Of a stretch of 64,000 nucleotides of DNA, positions 9,072 to 18,675 are shown piece after piece. The DNA lies in contig NZ_LZLS01000097.1 in assembly GCF_001673365.1 (NCBI RefSeq), positions 62,001-126,000 of the forward strand, read 5' to 3'. The position numbers and the translations under genes are program-made. How positions within the stretch are numbered: position 1 is the stretch's first letter; the number at the start of each line of letters is the position of its first letter. This DNA is from Mycobacterium asiaticum (GTDB taxonomy: Bacteria > Actinomycetota > Actinomycetes > Mycobacteriales > Mycobacteriaceae). A model generated the notes under the pieces. The model saw nothing but the letters and a program-made list of their open reading frames with translations, was not told the DNA's origin and ran no database searches.

Positions 9072-10682
9072 ATGACGCAACTTGACGAACTCCTTCCGCC
9101 GATGAAATGGAACGCGTGGGGAGATCCCGCCGCGGCCAAGCCGCTCTCCGAGGGGATCCGCGGCCTACTCAAGCAGGTTGTGGGACTTGAGGATTCGGAT
9201 GAGCCAGAGCTGCAGCCCGACGAGGTGAAGCTGCGTCCGAGTTCGCTGTCGCAGACAGATCAGGAAGCGCTTGCCAAGATCGTCGGGGCGGAGTACTTCC
9301 GTACCGCCGACCGGGACCGGTTGCTGCGCGCCGGCGGGAAGTCCACTCCGGACCTGTTGCGTCGCAAGAACCGCGACGTTCAAGATGCACCCGATGCCGT
9401 CTTGTTGCCCGCAGACGACGACAGCGTCGCCGAGATCTTGCGCTATTGCTCCGAGAACGGCATCGCCGTGGTTCCGTTCGGCGGCGGCACCAATGTGACC
9501 GGCGGGCTGGACCCCACCCGCGGTCAGTTCAACGCGGTGATCTCACTGGACCTCAGGCGCTTTGACGAACTGCATTCGCTGGACGAGGTATCGGGCATCG
9601 CCGAACTCGGTGGCGGCGTCACCGGCCCCGACGCCGAACGCCTGCTCGGCGAACACGGTTTCTCGTTGGGACACTTCCCGCAAAGCTTCGAGTACGCCAC
9701 CATCGGTGGGTTCGCGGCAACCCGCTCCTCCGGCCAGGACTCGGCGGGCTACGGCCGGTTCAACGACATGATCCTGGGCCTGCGCATGGTCACCCCGGTG
9801 GGGGTGTGGGACCTGGGCCGGGTCGCTGCCTCGGCCGCCGGCCCGGACCTGCGTCAACTCGCGATCGGCTCTGAGGGCACGCTTGGCGTCATCACCAGGG
9901 TGCGGTTGCGGGTGCATCCGGCGCCGGAAACGACCCGCTATGAAGCGTGGTCCTTCCCCGATTTCGCCACCGGCACCGCGGCGTTGCGCGCCGTCACTCA
10001 GATCGGCACCGGACCTACCGTCGTGCGACTGTCCGACGAGGCCGAGACCGGAGTGAACCTCGCCACCCACGAAACGATCGGCGAAGAACAAAGCGCCGGT
10101 GGCTGTTTGGGTTTGACCCTGTTCGAGGGCAGCAAGGAACACACCGAGAGCCGCCACGCCGAGACCCGCGCCTTGCTGGAGGCGCACGGCGGCACGTCTT
10201 TGGGCGAAGGCCCGGCCAAGACCTGGGAGCACGGCAGATTCAGCGCGCCCTACCTGCGCGACGCCATGCTCGCCGCCGGAGCCCTCTGCGAGACATTGGA
10301 AACCGCCACCGACTGGTCCAACATCCCCGCACTTAAGGCCGCCGTCACCGAAGCGCTCACCACCTCGCTGGCCGAATCTGGCACCCCGGCGCTGGTCATG
10401 TGCCACGTGTCGCACGTCTACCCGACGGGTGCTTCGCTGTACTTCACCGTCGTCGCCGGCCAACGTGGCAACCCACTCGAGCAGTGGTGGGCCGCCAAGA
10501 AGGCCGCCTGCGACGCAATTATGGCAACCGGTGGCACCATCACCCACCACCATGCGGTCGGCGCCGACCACCGGGCCTGGATGGGTGACGAGGTGGGCGA
10601 ACTGGGCGTGCAAGTATTGCGCGCGGTAAAAGCAACACTGGATCCGGCCGGAATCCTCAATCCGGGCAAGCTGATTCCGTGA
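9072..10682 (+). CDS. FAD-binding oxidoreductase, alkyl-DHAP synthase-like
   Basis: 536 residues with a VAO-type FAD-binding domain (PFGGGTNVTGG near residue 138, and ATRSSGQDSAGYGRFNDM) and the C-terminal FAD-oxidase domain ending LNPGKLIP. The His-rich stretch THHHAVGADH near residue 495 resembles the active-site His cluster of alkyldihydroxyacetonephosphate synthase. Ether lipids are not established in mycobacteria, so the true substrate is uncertain. GTGA overlap with the following diacylglycerol kinase and the nearby glpD1 place it in glycerolipid metabolism. Syntenic with Rv2251. Confidence 0.85.
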   Translation: MTQLDELLPPMKWNAWGDPAAAKPLSEGIRGLLKQVVGLEDSDEPELQPDEVKLRPSSLSQTDQEALAKIVGAEYFRTADRDRLLRAGGKSTPDLLRRKNRDVQDAPDAVLLPADDDSVAEILRYCSENGIAVVPFGGGTNVTGGLDPTRGQFNAVISLDLRRFDELHSLDEVSGIAELGGGVTGPDAERLLGEHGFSLGHFPQSFEYATIGGFAATRSSGQDSAGYGRFNDMILGLRMVTPVGVWDLGRVAASAAGPDLRQLAIGSEGTLGVITRVRLRVHPAPETTRYEAWSFPDFATGTAALRAVTQIGTGPTVVRLSDEAETGVNLATHETIGEEQSAGGCLGLTLFEGSKEHTESRHAETRALLEAHGGTSLGEGPAKTWEHGRFSAPYLRDAMLAAGALCETLETATDWSNIPALKAAVTEALTTSLAESGTPALVMCHVSHVYPTGASLYFTVVAGQRGNPLEQWWAAKKAACDAIMATGGTITHHHAVGADHRAWMGDEVGELGVQVLRAVKATLDPAGILNPGKLIP

Positions 10683-11623
10683 CCCGAGAAAATCCGAGCA
10701 CCGGACAGTTGGGTAGGCGCGAGATCAGCAAGGTCACCGCGCTGACCAATCCCCTCTCGGGGCACGGCGCCGCGGTCGAGGCCGCCCAACGCGCGATCGC
10801 GCGATTGCATCACCGCGGTGTGGAGGTGATCGAGATCGTCGGTGAAAATGCCGAGGACGCCCGCTATCTGCTCGACGCCGCGGTCGAGAAGGGCACCGAC
10901 GCGGTTGTGGTTACCGGCGGCGACGGCGTCATCACCAACGCACTGCAGGTGCTGGCGGAAACCGATGTCCCGCTTGGGATTATCCCCGCCGGCACCGGCA
11001 ACGACCATGCCCGCGAATTCGGAGTTCCCACCAAGGATCCCGAGGCCGCCGCGGACATCGTGGTGGACGGCTGGACGGAAACGATTGACCTGGGCCGGAT
11101 CCGGGATCAAGCCGGAGCAACCAAGTGGTTCGGCACGGTCGCGGCAACGGGGTTCGATTCTTTGGTGACCGATCGGGCGAACCGCATGACCTGGCCGCAC
11201 GGGCGGATGCGCTACTACCTGGCGATGATCGCCGAGCTGTCGCAGCTGCGCCTATTGCCGTTTCGGCTCGTGATCGACGGACAGCAGGAGATCGAGGCCG
11301 AGCTGACTATGACGGCCTTCGGTAACACTCGCAGTTACGGCGGCGGAATGCTGATCTGCCCCAACGCAGATCGGACTGACGGACTGCTCGACCTGACCAT
11401 GGTGAAGACTGAGTCTCGGAGCAGCATGATTCGCTTCTTCCCCTCCGCGATCAAAGGCACCCACGTCAACCTCGACGAGGTGACCACCGCGCGCGCCAAG
11501 ACGGTGGAAGTGGAGTGCCCCGGCATCAACGTCTACGCCGACGGCGATTACGCGTGCCCATTGCCGGCCGAGATCTCCGCGGTGCCGGCCGCGCTGCAGG
11601 TGCTGCGCCCCAAACAGGTGTAA
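10679..11623 (+). CDS. Diacylglycerol kinase (lipid kinase)
   Basis: 314-residue lipid kinase of the DAGK/YegS fold. The nucleotide loop VTGGDGVITNAL (near residues 79-90) and AGTGNDHAREF are family signatures, with a C-terminal beta-sandwich domain. Orthologous by position to Rv2252, reported to phosphorylate diacylglycerol to phosphatidic acid and to influence phosphatidylinositol mannosides. GTG start overlaps the previous stop by 4 bases, so translation is coupled to the flavoenzyme. Confidence 0.9.
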   Translation: MTRENPSTGQLGRREISKVTALTNPLSGHGAAVEAAQRAIARLHHRGVEVIEIVGENAEDARYLLDAAVEKGTDAVVVTGGDGVITNALQVLAETDVPLGIIPAGTGNDHAREFGVPTKDPEAAADIVVDGWTETIDLGRIRDQAGATKWFGTVAATGFDSLVTDRANRMTWPHGRMRYYLAMIAELSQLRLLPFRLVIDGQQEIEAELTMTAFGNTRSYGGGMLICPNADRTDGLLDLTMVKTESRSSMIRFFPSAIKGTHVNLDEVTTARAKTVEVECPGINVYADGDYACPLPAEISAVPAALQVLRPKQV

Positions 11624-11654
11624 CGATCGGGTCACCGAACGCGACTTCTCCAGC

Positions 11655-12167
11655 ATGTCGCGTTTGGTCAAGTCCGCGTCGGTTGCATCGGCAGCCTTGA
11701 TCGCGCCGCTGAGTCTGGCTCCGTTGGCGCTCGCAAGTGAAGTCGCGTCCTGGAACGGCGAGTACGTCATGGTGCTCAATGCCAACGCGAAATCCGGCAC
11801 CAGCGTGGCGGCCAGTCAACCCGAATTCGCCCATCGCACTAGTGTTTCCATCACCTCGAGTTGCACGGCCGGCGTCTGCATCGCCACCGTGAACAACCCG
11901 ACGCCGCCCAAGAACGAATCCATGCCCCGGACAATTGAATTCACCTGGAATGGTTCGCAGTGGGTACGGGAGATGAGCTGGAACTGGGACTGCCTGCTAC
12001 CCGACGGCACCATCGAATACGCCCCGGCAAAGTCGATAACCGTCTACACGCCAGGGCAATACGGCATCCTCACCGGCGTCTTCCACACCGATATCGCCAG
12101 CGGCGCATGCAAGGGCAACGTCGACATGCCGATATCGGCCAAGCCCGTCTCGCCGCCGATTACATAG
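11655..12167 (+). CDS. Secreted protein, Rv2253-like
   Basis: 170 residues. Residues 1-28 form a signal peptide (Arg/Lys start, hydrophobic core, LALAS cleavage region). The mature part has two Cys in SSCTAGVC and a third and fourth in WDCLLP and GACKG, suggesting disulfides, and is rich in Thr/Ser/Asn beta-type sequence. Position matches Rv2253, a secreted protein of unknown function. It starts 31 bases after the lipid kinase and may be cotranscribed. Confidence 0.8.
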   Translation: MSRLVKSASVASAALIAPLSLAPLALASEVASWNGEYVMVLNANAKSGTSVAASQPEFAHRTSVSITSSCTAGVCIATVNNPTPPKNESMPRTIEFTWNGSQWVREMSWNWDCLLPDGTIEYAPAKSITVYTPGQYGILTGVFHTDIASGACKGNVDMPISAKPVSPPIT

Positions 12168-12342
12168 CCGAAGTGCCCGCGAAACTGGGCAGCCTTTGGG
12201 GGACCCCGGTTGCGGCGAGCCGAGAGTTGCGGTTCGTTTGAGCCTCCGATGAATTTCGCGCAATTTCTCGAAATTATGCAATCATGAGCCGCGTCGCATC
12301 TTCCGATGGTCAACATGTCTCGCGGGTGAGAGGACCAGGATT

Positions 12343-14316
12343 TTGTATCTATTCGCCGCACCGGACCTCATTACGACAGCAGCGGCAAATGCGGCCGGTA
12401 TCGGCTCCTCGATCGGGGCGGCGAACCTGGCGGCGTTGGCGCCGACCAGCGCGCTAACGGCCGCTGCCGCGGACGAAATATCTGCGGGGATCGCATCGCT
12501 GTTTTCCGGTCACGCGTTGGAATACCAGAAGTTCAGTGCGCAGGTAGCGGCGTCGTACGAGCAATTTGTGCGGGCATTGAACGCCGCCAGTGGTGCGTAT
12601 GCGGCCGCGGAAGCGGCCAGCGCCGGACCGTTGCAGCCCGTGCTCGACGTAATCAATGCGCCGACGAACTTCCTACTGGGACGGCCACTGATCGGCGACG
12701 GCGCAAACGGCGTGGCCGGCACCGGGCAGGCGGGAAGAGACGGCGGAATCCTTTGGGGCAACGGCGGTACGGGTGGATCGGGCGGACCCGGCCAGGCAGG
12801 TGGCCGCGGCGGCAACGCCGGGTTGATCGGTAACGGCGGCACCGGCGGCACCGGGGGGCTTCGTGGCGGCGTCGGCGGCGCCGGGGGCACGGGCGGTTTG
12901 CTGCTGGGAAACGGCGGGGCCGGCGGCACCGGAGGGCTCGGCGGCATCGTCTTCGGCACCGGGGCCACCATCCCCGGCGGTTCCGGCGGAGTCGGCGGCA
13001 GCGGATCTTTCTTGTTCGGGATGAATGGCGCGACCGGTCAAGCCGGGATGACCTCCTCGGTTCCGTTCGCGACGCTTGCGGAGGCCATTCAATACGCCAT
13101 GGCCACACCGGATGCGAATGTCCTGGTTATCGGCACGGATGGCACCAATCTGAGCAGAATCCTGGCCGACCCACTCGGCACCCCGAACTTCCACGCACTG
13201 ATGACGCGAAGCGTCACCTCGGCATCGACGATCGTCGGGCACACCACTATCTCCAACCCCTCGTGGACGACCATCCAGACCGGCGTGTGGGGCGAGACGA
13301 CCGGGGTGATCAACAACGTCTTCACGCCGTGGACATACGACGACTGGCCGACCATGTACAACGTTCTTGAGAACGCCTACGGCGACCAGGTCAACACCAC
13401 CGTCATCGCTGACTGGAACGTCATCACCAACATTGCTGCAGCGGGATCCAACCCCGCTGACAATATCCATTTCATCTCACAGGTCCCGGGCGACACAGAC
13501 TGGATAGCGACGTCAAATCTGGTTGCTGACAAGGCAATCGGCGCGATTGGACTCGCCGATCCGACCAAGAGCAACCTGATCTTCTCGTACTTCACGGGTC
13601 CCGACGTCAACGCACATGCCTATGGCGGTGATTCGCCGCAATACGCGGCGGCGCTTCGTAACATGGACGCCAACCTCGGTTCCCACACCGTTGGCGGCGG
13701 TGGACTGTTGGGTGCGGTAGCCCAGTGGGAGGCCAACAACCTCGGCGAGGAGTTTTCCATCCTCGTAGTCACCGACCATGGCCAAGTAGGACCCGCCCAG
13801 TTGGGCGGCATCACGCACGGCTTCCAATCACCCCTTGAGACAGCTTCTTTCGTAATTTTCGACCAGGCCTTCGACAATTCCCGCGATGGGTTCATCAACA
13901 ACTCATGGCAGATCGTCAGTACCACGCCAACTGTCTTGGATCAGTTCTACCTTCCGCAAATGCCGTACTTGCAAGGCGCGCCTCTTACCAGCCCGGTTTT
14001 CGATGGCACCTATGTGAATCCAGGCGGCAACCTGTTTAGTGTGCTTAGCGCCGACTTCGCCGCACAGGGCTATCCCGATATCGCGACCAATGTGACGCTG
14101 ACGGCGCGCACGCTCGCGTCCTCAGCGCCCTACCTGGTATACGAGCCGATTCACAACTTCGTGCATGCAATGCCGAGTTTCTTGCAACTACCGGTCTCTT
14201 GGGTCGGCGCCGGCATCTACCAAACTCTGAACATCCCCGCGCAGATGTTTGTCCGATTCACCGGCGTAACGGGCAACGAAATCATCCCGCCGATACTCAA
14301 CCCATTCCTCAGCTGA
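12343..14316 (+). CDS. PE-PGRS protein with NPP-type phosphodiesterase domain
   Basis: 657 residues in three parts. Residues 1-95 are a PE domain (helical hairpin, YxxxE-type region GAYAAAEAA at 85-92), the export signal for ESX-5; the usual Pro-Glu is Pro-Asp (7-8). Residues 115-235 are Gly-Gly-Ala/Asn PGRS repeats. Residues 245-657 are an alkaline phosphatase-superfamily domain with all key positions of nucleotide pyrophosphatase/phosphodiesterases: metal Asp266 (GTDG), nucleophile region [13 protein letters not shown] with Ser304 aligned to the catalytic Thr, Asp421/His425 (PDVNAHAYG), Asp478/His479 (VTDHGQ) and His492. Start is TTG at 12343 with AGGA just upstream; the upstream ATG at 12315 runs into a stop. 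Substrate unknown. Confidence 0.85.
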   Translation: MYLFAAPDLITTAAANAAGIGSSIGAANLAALAPTSALTAAAADEISAGIASLFSGHALEYQKFSAQVAASYEQFVRALNAASGAYAAAEAASAGPLQPVLDVINAPTNFLLGRPLIGDGANGVAGTGQAGRDGGILWGNGGTGGSGGPGQAGGRGGNAGLIGNGGTGGTGGLRGGVGGAGGTGGLLLGNGGAGGTGGLGGIVFGTGATIPGGSGGVGGSGSFLFGMNGATGQAGMTSSVPFATLAEAIQYAMATPDANVLVIGTDGTNLSRILADPLGTPNFHALMTRSVTSASTIVGHTTISNPSWTTIQTGVWGETTGVINNVFTPWTYDDWPTMYNVLENAYGDQVNTTVIADWNVITNIAAAGSNPADNIHFISQVPGDTDWIATSNLVADKAIGAIGLADPTKSNLIFSYFTGPDVNAHAYGGDSPQYAAALRNMDANLGSHTVGGGGLLGAVAQWEANNLGEEFSILVVTDHGQVGPAQLGGITHGFQSPLETASFVIFDQAFDNSRDGFINNSWQIVSTTPTVLDQFYLPQMPYLQGAPLTSPVFDGTYVNPGGNLFSVLSADFAAQGYPDIATNVTLTARTLASSAPYLVYEPIHNFVHAMPSFLQLPVSWVGAGIYQTLNIPAQMFVRFTGVTGNEIIPPILNPFLS

Positions 14317-14340
14317 TTTCGCCGAGCAGACGCTAGTTAC

Positions 14341-14853
14341 CTAGCCCACTCCCCTGCTCAACCAGGTCACCTCGCCGGCGTCGCCGCCGTCGCGATAGAC
14401 CTCAAGCGCCTCATCCCAAGCGGTGCCCAACACCGAATCCAACTCCGCGGCAAGGGTATCGGCACCCTGAGCCATCAACGACCGTAGCCGCATCTCCCCC
14501 ACCATGATGTCGCCGTTGGCGCTCATTGCCCCGGTCCACAACCCAAGTTGCGGAGTATGGCTGAACCGGTGGCCGTCCACACCGGGACTAGGATCTTCGG
14601 TGACCTCGAACCGCAGCACCGACCAGGAGCGCAGCGCGTTCGCCAACCGGGCGCCGGTCCCGACGGGGCCCACCCAGTTTGTGACTGCGCGCAACTGCCC
14701 CGGCATGGCGGGCTGCGGAGTCCACACCAAATTCGCCTTCGACCCCAGGGTCGACGACAACGCCCACTCGACATGCGGGCACACCGCCGCGGGCGAGGCG
14801 TGGATGTACACCACACCGGCCGTCACGTCGGCAAACTGATTCGACGCACGCAT
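14341..14853 (-). CDS. DUF3145 family protein
   Basis: 170-residue cytoplasmic protein, conserved across Actinobacteria and matching Rv2256c in position. No catalytic motif is apparent; it begins with RASNQFADVTAGVVYIHASP and contains many Trp/Leu-rich stretches. It is separated by 115 bases from the divergent or preceding beta-lactamase-fold gene, with the region 14854-14968 presumably holding its promoter. Function unknown. Confidence 0.85.
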   Translation of the reverse strand: MRASNQFADVTAGVVYIHASPAAVCPHVEWALSSTLGSKANLVWTPQPAMPGQLRAVTNWVGPVGTGARLANALRSWSVLRFEVTEDPSPGVDGHRFSHTPQLGLWTGAMSANGDIMVGEMRLRSLMAQGADTLAAELDSVLGTAWDEALEVYRDGGDAGEVTWLSRGVG

Positions 14854-14968
14854 CTTTTTGCTCCTTCGGTTCCACGAGGGACGTCTTCCCCAACGACCTG
14901 GTGAATCCGATTGAGCAATTTCTCATGTGTCTTGCGTGTCTATTGTGCCCTGTGATGCCTGTGTTGCG

Positions 14969-15793
14969 CTAGTGTGCATTTTCCTCATCGAGCACGGCGT
15001 CCGAAAGCGCCGGCCACAACTTCAGCGCCCACTCCCCGAAATCACGGTCGGTCAACACCACCAAAGCCAACTCCGCAGCGGGATCCACCCAGATGAAACC
15101 GCCCGACTGGCCGAAATGACCGAAGGTGCGGGCCGAATTTCCCGCACCGGTCCAGTGCGGGGATTTTGAATCCCTGAGTTCGAACCCCAACCCCCAATCG
15201 TTGGGCCGCTGGACGCCGTACCCCGGCAGCACCCCGTCGAGGCCGGGAAACTGAACGCTCACCGCGTCGGCGTGCATTTGCGGCGATACCGTCGACGGAC
15301 GCAGCAGGTCACCGGCGAACAGCGCCAGGTCGGCAACTGTGGAAGTCGCGCCAAAGCCAGCCTCCGCGGCGCCGCCGTCCAGCCGGGTCGTTGTCATGCC
15401 CAACGGCTCGCACACGGCCTCGCTCAGGTAACGGCCGAACTCGATCTCTGACTCGCGCTCAATGGTTTCGGCCAGCACGGTGAACCCATAGTTCGAGTAC
15501 ATTCGGCGGGTGCCCGGCCGGGCCAGTACATCATCAGAGTGCATGGCAAATCCCGACACGTGGGCCAGCAGGTGCCGGATCGTCGAACCGGGCGGGCCGG
15601 CCTCGGTGTCGAGGTCGACGACGCCTTCCTCGACGGCGATCTGCGCGGCACGGGCCACGATCGGCTTGGTGACCGATGCCAGCGCGAACACGTGCCCGGT
15701 GTCACCGTGGGTAGCCAGCACCCCAGTCGGGCCGACGAGGACAGCGGCCGCATGCGGAACGGGCCAGTCGTCCAGCGCTTGCAGGGCGCTCAT
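14969..15793 (-). CDS. Beta-lactamase-fold serine hydrolase (class C/esterase type)
   Basis: 274 residues from ATG 15793. Ser40-x-x-Lys43 (SVTK) is the nucleophile motif, Tyr99-Ser-Asn (YSNYG) the second, and HFGQSGG the third, as in class C beta-lactamases and related esterases/DD-peptidases. No signal peptide is seen. Corresponds to Rv2257c in position. In-frame ATG 15829 and GTG 15817 inside a 12-bp tandem repeat would add SQK-type residues, so the start is uncertain. Follows the methyltransferase gene on the same strand. Confidence 0.85.
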   Translation of the reverse strand: MSALQALDDWPVPHAAAVLVGPTGVLATHGDTGHVFALASVTKPIVARAAQIAVEEGVVDLDTEAGPPGSTIRHLLAHVSGFAMHSDDVLARPGTRRMYSNYGFTVLAETIERESEIEFGRYLSEAVCEPLGMTTTRLDGGAAEAGFGATSTVADLALFAGDLLRPSTVSPQMHADAVSVQFPGLDGVLPGYGVQRPNDWGLGFELRDSKSPHWTGAGNSARTFGHFGQSGGFIWVDPAAELALVVLTDRDFGEWALKLWPALSDAVLDEENAH

Positions 15794-15850
15794 TTTCTGG
15801 CTTGTTTTCTGGCTCACTTTCTGGCTCATTTTCTGGCTTATTTTCTGGCG
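15791..15850. repeat. Five 12-bp tandem repeats at a gene junction
   Basis: Five consecutive 12-base units of the form YATTTTCTGGCT (15791-15802, 15803-15814, 15815-15826, 15827-15838, 15839-15850), one to three mismatches apart. They cover the last codons of the methyltransferase (ARK-stop) and the start region of the serine hydrolase, so several units carry a potential ATG or GTG start in the hydrolase frame. Confidence 0.9.
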
Positions 15851-16908
15851 ATGTAGAAGTAGTTGAACGGGTCCGATTCGATCTCGGCCACTTCGACGTT
15901 GTCGAACCCGGCGTCGGCCAGCATCGAGGTGGCCAGCTGCCGTCCCCACACCGCGCCCAGGCCTGCGCCATCCAGCGCCAGCGAGACGGTCATGCAGTGC
16001 ATCAGCGAAGTCGCGTAGAGGTAGGTGGCCATCGGACGTCCCATGTTTTCCTCCAGCCGGCTCGACGCCTTGACGTCGGCCATCAGCAGGACACCGCCGG
16101 GCCGCAGCGCGCAGTAGATGTTCTCCAACACTCGGGCCGGATGGGCTTGATCGTGGATGCTGTCGAAGGCGGTGACAACGTCGTAGGCGTCGACCTTCGC
16201 CAGCTGGGTCAGGTCGTGGCTCTCGAATAGCGAGTTAGTCAAACCGAGTCGGGCCGCCTCCGCTTTGCCGACGGCAATACCTTCCTCGGAGAAGTCGATG
16301 CCGGTGAACCGGCTGGCCGGAAACGCTTTGGCCATCAAATTGCTGGCGTGGCCACTGCCGCAGCCGACGTCGGCCACCTCCGCCCCGGCGCGCAGCTGCT
16401 CGACGAGCCCGTCCACGACCGGCAGGACCACCTCGACCAACGCGTTGTCGAACACCATCCCACTGAGCTGGGCCATCAACGCGTGGAAGCGCGGATATTC
16501 GCTATAAGGCAGTCCGCCGCCGGCCCGGAAGCAGCCGATGATCTTCTGCTCGACCTCGCTGAGCAACGGAACGAATTGGGCCACGGTGGCCAGGTTGTTG
16601 GCTCCTGCCGCGCGCGTGAGCACACCCGCGCGATGGGCCGGCAATGCGTACGTCGCGGTCGCGGCGTCATAGTCGACGACGTGCCCAGTCACCATGCCGC
16701 CCAACCATTCCCGGACATAACGCTCGTTGAGACCCGCTGCTTCGGCGATCTGCGTACTAGTCGACGGCGGCAGCCCAGCCATCGTCTCCAGTAGGCCGGT
16801 CTGATGTCCGACGCTCACCAGGATCGCCAACGCGCCGCCGTTGATCGCGGCGACCATCCGCTCGCTGAACGCCTCCGTCGTCTCCAAGGTGGTCTCGGGT
16901 GCCGTCAT
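15838..16908 (-). CDS. SAM-dependent methyltransferase, Rv2258c-like
   Basis: 356 residues from ATG 16908, close to Rv2258c, whose structure shows a class I methyltransferase with an N-terminal winged-helix dimerisation domain. The SAM loop [15 protein letters not shown] lies near residue 175, followed by an acidic GIDFSEEGI strand. An alternative ATG at 16941 would overlap the start codon of divergent mscR and is less likely. Substrate unknown. The C-terminal codons are part of the 12-bp repeat. Confidence 0.87.
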   Translation of the reverse strand: MTAPETTLETTEAFSERMVAAINGGALAILVSVGHQTGLLETMAGLPPSTSTQIAEAAGLNERYVREWLGGMVTGHVVDYDAATATYALPAHRAGVLTRAAGANNLATVAQFVPLLSEVEQKIIGCFRAGGGLPYSEYPRFHALMAQLSGMVFDNALVEVVLPVVDGLVEQLRAGAEVADVGCGSGHASNLMAKAFPASRFTGIDFSEEGIAVGKAEAARLGLTNSLFESHDLTQLAKVDAYDVVTAFDSIHDQAHPARVLENIYCALRPGGVLLMADVKASSRLEENMGRPMATYLYATSLMHCMTVSLALDGAGLGAVWGRQLATSMLADAGFDNVEVAEIESDPFNYFYIARK

Positions 16909-16939
16909 GTTCACGGACGCTACACCGTAGGTTGAAGCC

Positions 16940-18025
16940 ATGAGTCAGACAGTGCGAGGCGTGATTTCACGCAGCAAGGGTCAACCCGTCGAGTTGGTCG
17001 ACATCGTCATCCCCGACCCCGGGCCGGGCGAAGCGGTCGTCGACATCATCGCCTGCGGCGTTTGCCACACCGACCTCACCTACCGCGAGGGCGGCATCAA
17101 CGACGAGTACCCGTTCCTGCTCGGTCACGAGGCCGCGGGCACGGTCGAGGCGGTTGGGCCTGGCGTCACCGCCGTCGCGCCGGGCGACTTCGTGATCCTG
17201 AACTGGCGCGCCGTGTGCGGCCAGTGCCGGGCCTGCAAGCGCGGCCGGCCACATCTTTGCTTCGACACGTTCAACGCCGAACAGAAGATGACGCTGACCG
17301 ACGGCACCGAACTCACCCCCGCGCTGGGCATCGGAGCCTTCGCCGACAAGACGCTGGTCGCCGCCGGCCAGTGCACGAAGGTCAACCCCGAGGCCGATCC
17401 CGCTGTCGCCGGACTGCTCGGCTGCGGGGTGATGGCCGGCATCGGCGCGGCGATCAACACCGGTGGCGTGACTCGTGACGACACCGTCGCGGTGATCGGC
17501 TGCGGCGGCGTCGGTGACGCCGCGATCGCGGGCGCCGCCCTGGTGGGAGCGCGGAAGATCATCGCCGTCGACACCGACAACACCAAGCTGGAGTGGGCAC
17601 GCAAGTTCGGCGCCACCGATACCGTCAACGCACGCGAAAAAGATGTCGTCGAGACCATCCAGGACCTCACCGAGGGCTTCGGCGCCAATGTCGTCATCGA
17701 CGCCGTCGGCCGTCCCGAGACCTGGAAGCAGGCGTTCTACGCGCGCGACCTGGCCGGAACCGTGGTCCTGGTCGGTGTCCCGACGCCCGACATGCGTCTC
17801 GAAATGCCGCTGGTGGACTTCTTCTCCCACGGCGGCGCGCTGAAGTCGTCGTGGTACGGCGACTGCCTGCCCGAGCGCGACTTCCCCACCCTTATCGATC
17901 TGTACCTGCAGGGCCGGCTGCCGCTGGAGGAGTTTGTCTCGGAGCGAATCGGGCTAGACGGCATCGAGGAGGCTTTTCACAAGATGCATGAAGGCACGGT
18001 ATTGCGTTCGGTAGTGGTGCTCTAA
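16940..18025 (+). CDS. mscR: S-nitrosomycothiol reductase / mycothiol-dependent formaldehyde dehydrogenase
   Basis: 361-residue zinc alcohol dehydrogenase of class III type. Catalytic zinc ligands Cys42 (GVCHTD), His63/Glu64 (GHEAAG); structural zinc Cys cluster in [18 protein letters not shown]-binding [10 protein letters not shown]. Oxidises the S-hydroxymethyl mycothiol adduct of formaldehyde and reduces S-nitrosomycothiol. Corresponds to Rv2259. Its stop overlaps the ATG of the next gene (TAATG), forming a two-gene unit with an MBL-fold thioester-type hydrolase. Confidence 0.93.
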   Translation: MSQTVRGVISRSKGQPVELVDIVIPDPGPGEAVVDIIACGVCHTDLTYREGGINDEYPFLLGHEAAGTVEAVGPGVTAVAPGDFVILNWRAVCGQCRACKRGRPHLCFDTFNAEQKMTLTDGTELTPALGIGAFADKTLVAAGQCTKVNPEADPAVAGLLGCGVMAGIGAAINTGGVTRDDTVAVIGCGGVGDAAIAGAALVGARKIIAVDTDNTKLEWARKFGATDTVNAREKDVVETIQDLTEGFGANVVIDAVGRPETWKQAFYARDLAGTVVLVGVPTPDMRLEMPLVDFFSHGGALKSSWYGDCLPERDFPTLIDLYLQGRLPLEEFVSERIGLDGIEEAFHKMHEGTVLRSVVVL

Positions 18026-18648
18026 TGGTCGCGATCGACCGGGTGGTCACCCACGGCACCTTCGAACTAGACGGCGGCAGTTGGGAAGTCGATAACAACA
18101 TCTGGCTGGTTGGCGACAACTCCAACGTGGTGGTGTTCGACGCCGCCCACGACGCCGCACCGATCATCGAGGCCGTCGCAGGTCGGCATGTGGTGGCGGT
18201 GGTGTGCACGCACGGCCACAACGATCACGTGACGGTCGCTCCCCAACTCGGCGACGAGCTCGACGCGCCGGTCCTCCTGCACCCAGCCGATGAAGTGCTG
18301 TGGCAAATGACCCACCCGGACAAAGAGTTTCGCGCGATCGGCGACGGTGAAACGGTTCGGGTTGGCGGCACGGAGTTACGGGCTATTCATACTCCTGGCC
18401 ATTCCCCGGGCTCGGTGTGCTGGTACATCCACGACATGGGCGTGGTGTTCAGTGGCGACACGTTGTTCTCCGGCGGGCCTGGCGCGACCGGTCGCTCCTA
18501 TTCCGATTTCCCGACGATTCTGGAGTCGATCTCGGAGCGGTTGGGCAAGCTGCCCGGCGAGACCGTTGTGCACACCGGCCACGGCGACAGTACGACGATT
18601 GGCGAGGAGATCGTGCATTACGAGGAATGGGTAGCCCGCGGGCATTAG
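18025..18648 (+). CDS. Metallo-beta-lactamase-fold hydrolase
   Basis: 207 residues with the full metal set of the MBL fold: THGHNDH (HxHxDH), HTPGHSPGS, FSGDTLF and HTGHGDST. Glyoxalase II-like. TAATG overlap with mscR suggests it hydrolyses the formyl-mycothiol thioester released by MscR, regenerating mycothiol; that role is inferred from context. Corresponds to Rv2260. Confidence 0.9.
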   Translation: MVAIDRVVTHGTFELDGGSWEVDNNIWLVGDNSNVVVFDAAHDAAPIIEAVAGRHVVAVVCTHGHNDHVTVAPQLGDELDAPVLLHPADEVLWQMTHPDKEFRAIGDGETVRVGGTELRAIHTPGHSPGSVCWYIHDMGVVFSGDTLFSGGPGATGRSYSDFPTILESISERLGKLPGETVVHTGHGDSTTIGEEIVHYEEWVARGH

Positions 18649-18657
18649 TCCGTTCGC

Positions 18658-18674
18658 CGCGAGCGTCGCTCGCG
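18658..18674. terminator. Palindrome between convergent genes
   Basis: CGCGAGCG and CGCTCGCG (18658-18665, 18667-18674) form an 8-bp perfect inverted repeat around one base, placed between the MBL hydrolase stop and the stop of the minus-strand membrane gene. A small bidirectional hairpin terminator is likely. Confidence 0.45.
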
Positions 18675-18675
18675 C

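Noticed and set aside
15791..15850. CRISPR-like short repeats
   Set aside because: Units are 12 bases and contiguous without spacers; simple tandem repeat.
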